Positions 1-6,324 of a DNA stretch of 16,057 nucleotides are shown here, in pieces (the stretch's first letter is position 1; each line of letters starts with the position of its first letter). This stretch comes from Chitinophagaceae bacterium (lineage in GTDB: Bacteria > Bacteroidota > Bacteroidia > Chitinophagales > Chitinophagaceae). The position numbers and the translations under genes were made by a program. Where the stretch lies: contig CANHEC010000006.1 of assembly GCA_947459455.1 (NCBI GenBank), positions 1-16,057 of the forward strand. Reading direction: 5' to 3'. A model generated the notes under the pieces. That model saw nothing but the letters and a program-made list of their open reading frames with translations. It was not told where the DNA came from and ran no database searches.

Positions 1-231
1 AAGCCGAAGGAAGTGCCGGTCGAGCAGTTTTTTCACAAGATTGTAATGCTCCGCGACAGGCTGCGGGTGCTGGAGCAGCAGATCAATGCACACAAGGTGC
101 TGACCGATGAAGACAAGCTGAACCTGCAGCAGTACATCACCCGTATTTACGGCTCGCTTACCACTTTCAATGTATTGTTTCGCGACCGCGAAGATTGGTT
201 CGTAGGCGATAAAGGAGCGAAGGAGGAGTAA
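1..231 (+). CDS. 3' end of an unrecognised protein (truncated by window edge)
   Basis: The frame is open from the first base to a TAA at 229-231, so this is the last 76 codons of a gene that begins outside the window; the GTG at 13 need not be its start. The visible part is mostly helical and charged, with a heptad-like stretch around RLRVLEQQIN followed by a helix containing LNLQQYITRIYGSL. There is no membrane segment or signal. It ends in a highly charged tail (GDKGAKEE). I do not recognise the family and assign no function. It is followed by 186 nt without a recognisable terminator or promoter before the next gene. Confidence 0.6.
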   Translation, partial: KPKEVPVEQFFHKIVMLRDRLRVLEQQINAHKVLTDEDKLNLQQYITRIYGSLTTFNVLFRDREDWFVGDKGAKEE

Positions 232-417
232 CTCCACCTCTGATTAGCAGAGCAGCTAACATAGCCTTAACATTGGCTGCCGTTCATCCGCTTCATCCGT
301 CGTTGCTCACGTCGGCTATCGTTTCCTGCCAGTTATCCTTTTGGCCTTGCGAATAGCAACGGCCGGCAGCAGTTTTGTGTCAGTATTTCATTCCTCACAC
401 TTTCAAACACAAGCACA

Positions 418-858
418 ATGAAACGTTTCCTGCTCGCCATTACTATTGGCGTATCTGCCCTGGCCGCTACTGCCGGCCCCGTTCGCCCCGGCGATGTAAA
501 CTACCAGGCACGAGAAGCCTTCCTGACTGAATTTGGCCATGTAAAAAATGTGCAGTGGTCTACCACAGCCAACGATCTGCTGCGGGCCAGCTTTGTACTC
601 GATGGCCAGGAAGTAGCAGCTTTTTTTGAAGCAGATGGCACCCTGCTGGCCACTACCCTCAGCATGAAAAAAGAACAACTGCCACTGCGCCTGCGCCTGT
701 CTATCGATCAGGCGGTGAAGGGCAAAACCATCACAGAAATTTACTACGTAGAGCACCCCGAGCAATCGGCCTACTATTTTTCGGTAGCCGGCAGCCGCAA
801 AGTGTACCGTGGCTATGCCAACGGCGTTGTACAGGAAGCTGCAGGCATCCTCCGCTGA
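418..858 (+). CDS. Small exported PepSY/BLIP-like protein
   Basis: This is a 146-residue protein. Residues 1-18 form a Sec signal peptide (MKRFLLAITIG core, cleavage near ATA|G), so the product should be periplasmic or secreted. The mature part has the pattern of small Bacteroidetes PepSY-like or beta-lactamase-inhibitor-like proteins: a helix (AREAFLTEFGHV), the VKNVQW strand, a strand pair ending in FFEADGTLLATT, then a second helix and strand set (TITEIYYVEHPEQSAYYFSV, VYRGYANG). Proteins of this kind have no known enzymatic activity and usually have unknown ligands. The ATG at 418 is preferred because it opens directly into the signal peptide; no Shine-Dalgarno is seen, as is normal for the phylum. 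The gene is monocistronic, closed by the hairpin at 897-925. The family call rests on pattern recognition only. Confidence 0.75.
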   Translation: MKRFLLAITIGVSALAATAGPVRPGDVNYQAREAFLTEFGHVKNVQWSTTANDLLRASFVLDGQEVAAFFEADGTLLATTLSMKKEQLPLRLRLSIDQAVKGKTITEIYYVEHPEQSAYYFSVAGSRKVYRGYANGVVQEAAGILR

Positions 859-896
859 TTTCGACCTTTTTGCAATACATGTTGTTAGTTTAGGAC

Positions 897-925
897 GCCG
901 GCCATTTCTATGGCCGGCTTTTTTT
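897..925 (+). terminator. Rho-independent terminator after the PepSY-like gene
   Basis: A perfect 8-bp stem, GCCGGCCA (897-904) pairing with TGGCCGGC (911-918), has a 6-nt loop and is followed by seven T residues (919-925). It lies 38 nt after the stop of the PepSY-like gene and isolates that gene from fabH. Confidence 0.88.
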
Positions 926-1010
926 GCAGCAGGGCCGGCCAGCTGCGTTTTATGCCAGATTCCGTACTTTGCCCGACTGTTTTGGTTTTTTGGTATTAAA
1001 AGCGATTGTT

Positions 1011-2060
1011 ATGCCATCTTCAGTTATAGCCGGTATTGGCATGTATGTGCCAGCCAATGTGGTAACCAATAACGACCTGACCCGCTACATGGAAACCAGC
1101 GATGAGTGGATACAGGAGCGTACGGGCATCAAAGAGCGGCGCTACGCCCACCGTACGCAGGAAACCACTACCACCATGGCCGTGGAGGCTTCTAAAATAG
1201 CTATTGAGCGGGCCGGCCTTACTGTGCAGGATATCGATTTCATTGTGTTTGCTACGCTTAGCCCCGACTATTATTTTCCGGGCTGTGGGGTGCTGCTGCA
1301 GCGGGCCATGGGCATGCGCCAAATAGGGGCGCTGGATGTACGCAACCAATGTAGCGGCTTTGTGTATGCCCTTAGTATAGCCGACCAGTTCATCAAAACC
1401 GGCATGTACAAAAACATACTGGTAGTGGGAAGCGAAAAGCATTCGTTTGGTCTCGACTTCAGCACCCGGGGGCGCAATGTGAGTGTGATATTTGGTGATG
1501 GCGCCGGCGCTGTAGTGCTGCAGCCTACCGAGGAAGATGGCCGCGGCATACTGAGCACCCACCTGCACAGCGATGGCGCCGACGCCGAAATACTGGCCAT
1601 GTACAACCCCGGCACGCATGCCAACCATTGGAAAGAAGAAAAATATGCCAGCTTCGATGAAGCTGAGATCGGCCAGATGTTTTTTAGCCACGCCATGATC
1701 GATGATGCGCAGGTATTTCCGTTCATGGATGGACCGGCCGTGTTTAAAACGGCGGTGGTGAAATTTCCGGAAGTGATTATGGAGGCGCTGAATACAAACG
1801 GGCTGACGCCGCAGGATCTGAAGATGCTGATACCGCACCAGGCCAACCTGCGCATCAGCCAGTTTGTGCAGCAAAAGCTGAAACTATGCGACGATCAGGT
1901 GTACAACAACATACAGCAGTATGGCAATACTACCGCTGCCAGTGTGCCCATCGCCCTGTGCGAAGCGTGGGAGCAGGGCCGCATTCAAAAAGGCGACCTG
2001 GTATGCCTGGCTGCTTTTGGCAGCGGCTTTACCTGGGCCAGTGCGCTGATGCGCTGGTAG
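1011..2060 (+). CDS. fabH: 3-oxoacyl-ACP synthase III (ketoacyl-ACP synthase III)
   Basis: This 349-residue protein is a FabH-type thiolase-fold enzyme, which condenses an acyl-CoA starter with malonyl-ACP to begin fatty-acid synthesis in the cytoplasm. The whole catalytic triad is visible: Cys114 in RNQCSGFVYA, His276 in IPHQANLRIS and Asn306 in QQYGNTTAAS. The glycine-rich FGDGAGAVVL (161-170) and the C-terminal FGSGFTWASAL also fit. The ATG at 1011 is chosen because MPSSVIAGIGMYVP aligns with the usual FabH N-terminus; an in-frame TTG at 924 would begin inside the preceding terminator. Compared with E. coli FabH (317 aa), there are about 20-30 extra residues around 200-240, between the active-site Cys and His. 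Bacteroidetes often carry FabH paralogues, so this copy may serve a specialised pathway, although nothing nearby suggests one. Translation stops at tandem TAG codons (2058-2063). Confidence 0.95.
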   Translation: MPSSVIAGIGMYVPANVVTNNDLTRYMETSDEWIQERTGIKERRYAHRTQETTTTMAVEASKIAIERAGLTVQDIDFIVFATLSPDYYFPGCGVLLQRAMGMRQIGALDVRNQCSGFVYALSIADQFIKTGMYKNILVVGSEKHSFGLDFSTRGRNVSVIFGDGAGAVVLQPTEEDGRGILSTHLHSDGADAEILAMYNPGTHANHWKEEKYASFDEAEIGQMFFSHAMIDDAQVFPFMDGPAVFKTAVVKFPEVIMEALNTNGLTPQDLKMLIPHQANLRISQFVQQKLKLCDDQVYNNIQQYGNTTAASVPIALCEAWEQGRIQKGDLVCLAAFGSGFTWASALMRW

Positions 2061-2090
2061 TAGTTGGCGATACAAAACCGTGAGAAATGA

Positions 2091-2123
2091 AAAGCCCTGT
2101 CCGGATGCGTGACAGGGCTTTTT
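2091..2123 (+). terminator. Bidirectional terminator between fabH and asnS
   Basis: AAAGCCCTGTC (2091-2101) pairs with GACAGGGCTTT (2111-2121) around a 9-nt loop, with T residues continuing to 2123. Because the stem is flanked by A residues on the left and T residues on the right, it can terminate transcription in both directions. That suits the convergent fabH (+) and asnS (-), whose stop codons lie on either side. Confidence 0.88.
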
Positions 2124-2152
2124 GATTCATTCTATTGAATGCATGCGAAGCT

Positions 2153-3607
2153 TTAAAACTCGCAGTTCTTCGGTGTTCTCGCAAACGGAATAACGTCGCG
2201 GATATTGGTCATGCCGGTTACGAACTGCACCATGCGTTCAAAGCCGAGGCCAAAGCCGCTGTGCGGGCAGCCACCAAAGCGGCGGGTATCCAGGAACCAG
2301 CTCATTTCCTCTGTCGGTACACCCATGGCTTCCATGCGAGCCACCAGCTTGTCGTAGCGTTCTTCGCGTTGGCTGCCACCTACTATCTCACCAATGCCGG
2401 GGGCCAGGATGTCCATAGCGGCTACGGTTTCGCGGCCAGGCTCGCACCCATCGTTCATGCGCATATAAAACGCCTTGATAGCAGCCGGATAGCCGGTCAC
2501 AATCACAGGCTTTTTAAAATGCTTTTCTACCAGGTAGCGTTCGTGTTCGCTTTGCAGGTCGATGCCCCACTTCACGTCGTACTGAAACTTTTTCTTCTTA
2601 TACGCCGGGCTGTTCAGCAAAATATCGATGGCCTCGGTGTAGGTGATGCGCTCAAAGCTGTTGTTGAGTACAAACTCCAGTTTTTCGATAAGGCCCATTT
2701 CGCTGCGCTTGTCCTGCGGCAGGCTTTTCTCTTCATCCTTCAGGCGGTCGTCCAGGAATTTGAGGTCGTCGGCATTGCGCTCCAGCGCCGTTTTGATGAG
2801 GAACTTGATATAGGCCTCGGCCAGGTTCATGTTGTCTTCAATGTCGTAGAAAGCCATTTCGGGTTCTATCATCCAAAACTCGGCCAGGTGGCGGGCCGTA
2901 TTGCTGTTTTCGGCGCGGAAGGTGGGGCCAAAGGTGTAGATCTCGCTGAAGGCCATGGCTGCCAGTTCACCCTCCAGCTGACCGCTCACGGTGAGGTTGG
3001 TGCTTCGGCCAAAAAAGTCTTCGCGGAAGTCGATGCTGCCGTCTTCGTTTTTGGGAGCGCTGCCATCGATGGGAAGGGTAGTGACGCGAAACATTTCGCC
3101 GGCGCCTTCGGCATCGCTGGCGGTGATGATGGGGCTGTGCCAGTACACAAAGCCGCGGCCCTGAAAGAACTCATGCGTGGCGCTGGCCAGGGTATTGCGC
3201 ACCCGGAATACGGCACCAAACGTGTTGGTACGCATGCGCAGGTGGGCTATTTCCCGCAGGAATTCGAGGCTGTGCTTTTTGGGCTGCAGCGGATATTTTT
3301 CAGGATCGCTGTCGCCCAGCACTTCTATTGACTCTGCCTTCACCTCGACCTTTTGGCCGGATCCTACACTTGCCACCAGCTGGCCGCCAATGCGGAGGCA
3401 GGCGCCGGTGGTAATGCGCTTGAGCAGGGCTTCGTCGGTGTTTTCGAAATCGACTACTACCTGAATATTATTAATGGTGCTGCCATCGTTGAGGGCTATA
3501 AAACGGTTGCTGCGAAAGGTGCGCACCCAACCCATGACAATGATTGATTGGTGCGTGGGCTCCGTCACCAACAAGTCTTTGATTTTTGTGCGAATGTTGA
3601 AGGCCAT
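2153..3607 (-). CDS. asnS: Asparagine--tRNA ligase
   Basis: This 484-residue class IIb aminoacyl-tRNA synthetase charges tRNA-Asn with asparagine in the cytoplasm. The N-terminal OB-fold anticodon-binding domain is near residues 15-105 (IIVMGWVRTFRSNRFIALNDG). Motif 2 is TFRAENSNTARHLAEFWMIE and motif 3 is the GLGFERMVQFVTGM segment close to the C-terminus. Asparagine rather than aspartate specificity is indicated by the ENSNT..HLAEFWMIEPE signature and the RDVIPFARTPKNCEF ending. The length is close to E. coli AsnS (466). The ATG at 3607 starts MAFNIRTKIKDL; the frame stays open to a GTG at 3694, but the extra 29 residues do not look like synthetase and would start almost on the collar-gene terminator. 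No convincing promoter box was found in the roughly 90 nt upstream. Confidence 0.96.
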   Translation of the reverse strand: MAFNIRTKIKDLLVTEPTHQSIIVMGWVRTFRSNRFIALNDGSTINNIQVVVDFENTDEALLKRITTGACLRIGGQLVASVGSGQKVEVKAESIEVLGDSDPEKYPLQPKKHSLEFLREIAHLRMRTNTFGAVFRVRNTLASATHEFFQGRGFVYWHSPIITASDAEGAGEMFRVTTLPIDGSAPKNEDGSIDFREDFFGRSTNLTVSGQLEGELAAMAFSEIYTFGPTFRAENSNTARHLAEFWMIEPEMAFYDIEDNMNLAEAYIKFLIKTALERNADDLKFLDDRLKDEEKSLPQDKRSEMGLIEKLEFVLNNSFERITYTEAIDILLNSPAYKKKKFQYDVKWGIDLQSEHERYLVEKHFKKPVIVTGYPAAIKAFYMRMNDGCEPGRETVAAMDILAPGIGEIVGGSQREERYDKLVARMEAMGVPTEEMSWFLDTRRFGGCPHSGFGLGFERMVQFVTGMTNIRDVIPFARTPKNCEF

Positions 3608-3699
3608 AATCTGTCGTCGTTTGCTGCAGTGGGTACTGCAGATGAAGTGATTGCGACGCAACACTGCTGCCATGAGCACAGCTGCTGGTATCACTCATT

Positions 3700-3727
3700 A
3701 AAAAAATGCCCCGCTGCTGTGCGGGGC
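3700..3727 (-). terminator. Terminator closing the fibre operon
   Basis: On the minus strand, GCCCCGC (3727-3721) pairs with GCGGGGC (3714-3708) around a 6-nt loop. After a single A come seven T residues (3706-3700). It lies 65 nt after the stop of the collar-domain gene and just before the asnS 5' region, so the fibre operon and asnS are separate transcription units. Confidence 0.85.
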
Positions 3728-3792
3728 CGCAAAGATAGTAGACGGCCTGCATTTGAGGCCAGCTGTGGCCGGCAGGAAGGCTGGTGCTGGTA

Positions 3793-4569
3793 TTAATTGA
3801 CTCTTTCGCCCTGCAGCCAGGTAGGGCCGGACAGTGGTACGCCTGCATGTACCGGCACAGCAGCCCTCAGATCGGGCAGGGCAAAGGTGGTGGTACCGTT
3901 GCCGCCATAGGTGGTGCCCAGTATGGAAAAGAGGGCGGTGTTTTGGATGATTGGCAGTAGCTGGCCTTCGCAAAAGGCCCAGCCACGGGGTGGAAAATTG
4001 CCAGCGAAGAGCATGATTTCGCCGATGTAGGGTTCAAAGCCGTTTAGTACAGGATCGTTGCTGTTTCGGGGCGGATAGATGCCTTCCAGTGCGATGCAGT
4101 ACTTGATGCCGAGCGCCCCAAAGCCTTTGCGGCTACCTACATCGCCGCTGCTATTGCTGCGTATCAGGTAGTCGTAAGTATCGCCAGTGCCGGTGATGGT
4201 CAGCGATTGGCTGGTGATTCGGCCATTGACATGAAGGCGGCTGTTGGGCGTGGTGGTGCCAATGCCCACAAGGCCAGCGCCTGTGATGCTGAGCAGGTCG
4301 CCGGATGTGCTGTTGTAAATATTCAGCAGATCGTTGGCGGCGGTGGCGCCGTTGTAGCCGGCCACATCCCAAAAGCGGCTGCTGCCGGTTTGCAGCCGCA
4401 GGCGGCTGAAGTCGTTGTTGGTTTGGCGCAGGTACAGCTGCGGCGTGTTTATGTTTCCACCACCACTGATCATGAGTTGGCCAAGTGGGGAGGTGGTGCC
4501 AATGCCTACATGTTGAGCAGTGGCCACCTGATGAGTGGCTAGCAGTGCCAGCAAGAGTAAGTGTTTCAT
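3793..4569 (-). CDS. Secreted short fibre with phage tail-collar domain
   Basis: This 258-residue protein begins with a Sec signal peptide (residues 1-18, cleavage ATA|QH). Two fibre-shaft modules of the VGIGTT.P...L.V type start at residues 21 and 101. A linker containing the segment CIALEGIYPPRN (158-169) follows, then a phage tail-collar domain at about 179-245 (YIGEIMLFAGNFPPRGWAFC, LFSILGTTYGGNGTTTFALPDL). The tail-collar fold is known from phage short tail fibres and from the microcystin-dependent MdpB-like proteins. The protein stops about 15 residues after the collar core (WLQGERVN), lacking the roughly 100-residue C-terminal part of long MdpB-type proteins; I think this short end may be normal for a Bacteroidetes subfamily. 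It is the last gene of the operon. A structural or adhesive role is inferred; no enzymatic motif is seen. Confidence 0.85.
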   Translation of the reverse strand: MKHLLLLALLATHQVATAQHVGIGTTSPLGQLMISGGGNINTPQLYLRQTNNDFSRLRLQTGSSRFWDVAGYNGATAANDLLNIYNSTSGDLLSITGAGLVGIGTTTPNSRLHVNGRITSQSLTITGTGDTYDYLIRSNSSGDVGSRKGFGALGIKYCIALEGIYPPRNSNDPVLNGFEPYIGEIMLFAGNFPPRGWAFCEGQLLPIIQNTALFSILGTTYGGNGTTTFALPDLRAAVPVHAGVPLSGPTWLQGERVN

Positions 4570-4596
4570 GTTCGTGTGTTTGAGGTATTAACCTAC

Positions 4597-4935
4597 TCAT
4601 TTTTTGCTCCAGTTCCCGGATTTTTTTGAGTGCCTACTGCAGTTGATGCTGTTGCTCTTTGATGGCATTGATGAGCAGGAAAATATAGGCCTGGTGATCG
4701 ACCCAGCGCATGTCTTGCAGATTTCCTTCAGCGGTTTGGCGTGCCATGCTGGGGGCTGTTTTATCCCGCTCCCGGGCAATGACGCCAATTTGTGTTTGCT
4801 GGCAGGCAAAGGGGGCATTGGCTTTGTGCTCGAGCGGTACCGGATTGATCTGATCGATCACATGGAGGCCGCCGAAGATTGAATAAATAGGGTGCTTCTG
4901 CTGCTTATGGCTATAGCGGCGCCGCTGCAGCCGGC
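4597..4935 (-). pseudogene. Relic of an S74 (endosialidase-chaperone) C-terminal domain
   Basis: The minus-strand frame read from about 4912 to 4636 gives a peptide closely matching residues 486-577 of the 589-aa fibre encoded at 6325-8094. Shared stretches include KANAPF, QTQIG, WVDHQAYIFLLINA and KEQQ. At DNA level a run of about 35 nt is identical. There is no start codon, signal peptide or shaft attached, the region upstream of the domain core is degenerate, and the frame is cut by a TAG at 4634-4636. Beyond the TAG the same frame reads ALKKIRELEQK, a typical coiled end of S74 proteins; a one-base slip in the A6 run near 4600 would then end it at a TGA (4597-4599). The 5' limit is approximate, because similarity fades past about 4935. 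It sits between the stop of the 422-aa fibre gene and the collar gene. Confidence 0.8.
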
Positions 4936-5028
4936 AGTTTGCAAGGTGCAATGGTGCCGCAGGATGTATGGCTGAAGAGGCAGCATGCATACAGGTGGGC
5001 GATAGCTTGCTTTATGACGATGTCGGGG

Positions 5029-6297
5029 TCAATTAAAAGTTACGGCCATGGAACAATTTACCCGTGCAGGCGTGTTTGGCTCGCTCCAGATATAGTAGTA
5101 GTAACAAAGCCTGTCGCCTGCAGCAAAGGTGATGCCCATAACTGCGTTTACTCGTGCTACGCTGTATTCTATAGGTTGGGCAGTAATACTCCGGGAAAAT
5201 CCGACGCCCACGCCGTTCTTTAAAACAGATATCGTAATGGTGCTGGGCCCTCCGTAGGTTAAATTGGAAGCCGTTGTGGCCTGTATGGACAAAGAATCTA
5301 TACGACCGGCATGTGGCATAATGTATTCCACGAAAGAAATGTTACTACTATTTGCGGCGCCGATGGTGGCGGGTCCGGCTGCAATAGGCCCGTATCTGAA
5401 TGTATTACCCGGAGTAGTAATAAGCGCATCTAAAGAAGACATGAACACCTGTTTATATGTCGGGCTTTGCCAGGATGCCGCCGCACCGTTTCCGTTGCTT
5501 CTTAAATACTGGCCGGCCGTTCCGGTATTGCCATTCAACTTTAGTTTGCCGGTAAGGTTGATGTCGCCGGCTACATCCAGCTTATTGGTGGGCAGCAGGG
5601 TACCAATGCCTGTGTTTCCATTGCGCAAAACGGTAAGGGCGTTTTTTCTTACCTCAGCATCGAGATTCCCGTCGTAATAGCCATTACCTATTTGGAAAAT
5701 CCGGTCGAGCGAAGCGGTATCGTTCGGGTTCGGACTATCGGTATCATCATTGTACTGACCAATGACGGTGCCGCCTGAAGCCTTTGCAATATTGCTGTAG
5801 CCCATTGCGAATGATGCGTTGCCCAGGGCTTGGTTGGCTGTTCCAAGGGTGATGGCACCGAAATTTTTTGCCTGCGAATTAGACCCGATAGCTACGGCAT
5901 ACAAGGCATCGGCAGTGGTAAAAGCCCCAATAGCCACCGAGGCTTCGCCGGTAGCCTTGCTGCTGAACCCGGCCGAAAATGTATAAGCAGCGGACGCAGT
6001 AGCGCCATATCCCGTGGCGAAAGAATATGACCCGATATTGTTGAGATCCCATTCTGTGCCGACTGCATAACCCACCCTGAAGGCAGCTTTGCCGGGATAC
6101 CACATCATTCTTCGGCCGCTACCCTGTATGGGCGGGTTACCAGGGTTTTGCGGAACGATGCCAGCGGCACTAAATACCACGCTGCTGTCGGCTACATGCA
6201 ATCGGGCTGCAGGTGCTGCGGTGCCAATGCCAACGTTTTGTGCGGCGGCACCCACGCAGGCCAGCAGAACCACGATTATCAATGAAGGGCTTTTCAT
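5029..6297 (-). CDS. Secreted YadA-like-head fibre with a distinct beta-rich tip
   Basis: This 422-residue protein has a Sec signal peptide at 1-19 (cleavage AAA|QN). A VGIGT.AP.ARLHVADS module at about 21-38 is followed by a conserved NPPIQGSGRRMMWYP..AAFR block. A YadA-type head of seven 14-residue repeats (about 91-188, consensus like .SVAIG..T.A.G.) comes next, then a neck (RIFQIGNG, LTVLRNGNTGIG) and a shaft (to about 278). The C-terminal 140 residues (281-422) differ from the neighbouring fibre. They carry no S74 domain; the pattern (AGRIDSLSIQA, ITISVLKNG, FAAGDRLCYYY) resembles jelly-roll tips of phage appendages, which is an inference. There is no outer-membrane barrel and no type IX sorting domain. 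The gene begins 27 nt after the 589-aa fibre gene and ends in TGA. Confidence 0.85.
   Translation of the reverse strand: MKSPSLIIVVLLACVGAAAQNVGIGTAAPAARLHVADSSVVFSAAGIVPQNPGNPPIQGSGRRMMWYPGKAAFRVGYAVGTEWDLNNIGSYSFATGYGATASAAYTFSAGFSSKATGEASVAIGAFTTADALYAVAIGSNSQAKNFGAITLGTANQALGNASFAMGYSNIAKASGGTVIGQYNDDTDSPNPNDTASLDRIFQIGNGYYDGNLDAEVRKNALTVLRNGNTGIGTLLPTNKLDVAGDINLTGKLKLNGNTGTAGQYLRSNGNGAAASWQSPTYKQVFMSSLDALITTPGNTFRYGPIAAGPATIGAANSSNISFVEYIMPHAGRIDSLSIQATTASNLTYGGPSTITISVLKNGVGVGFSRSITAQPIEYSVARVNAVMGITFAAGDRLCYYYYIWSEPNTPARVNCSMAVTFN
5734..6027 (-). repeat. Seven 14-residue YadA-head repeats in the 422-aa fibre
   Basis: Seven consecutive units of exactly 14 codons are visible at residues 91-188, for example YSFATGYGATASAA, YTFSAGFSSKATGE and YAVAIGSNSQAKNF. 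Position 5 or 6 of each unit is Gly after a small or hydrophobic residue. In YadA-type adhesins such units stack as a left-handed trimeric beta-roll. Confidence 0.8.
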
Positions 6298-6324
6298 AGG
6301 CGACTGTTTAATCCTTCAACCTAT

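Noticed and set aside
964..971. Promoter -7 box for fabH (TACTTTG)
   Set aside because: The spacer inside the TAnnTTTG consensus is one base short and no -33 element is seen, so it is not listed as a feature.
1020..1874. A 284-codon minus-strand open frame opposite fabH
   Set aside because: It is antisense to a gene with a complete catalytic triad, and no domain or initiation context supports it.
2135..3331. A 398-codon plus-strand open frame opposite asnS
   Set aside because: It lies wholly antisense to a clear asparaginyl-tRNA synthetase; its composition is that of a codon-bias shadow and it has no recognisable domain.
3700..3800. A frameshift that would restore a long MdpB-type C-terminus to the collar protein
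   Set aside because: All minus-strand frames after the stop were read; none shows the expected His-rich or terminal collar motifs, and a terminator follows at once.
4151..4600. A 149-codon minus-strand frame overlapping the collar gene
   Set aside because: It is the downstream continuation of the S74 relic frame, running out of frame through the collar gene; the His/Gln/Arg-rich product is typical of a frame shadow.
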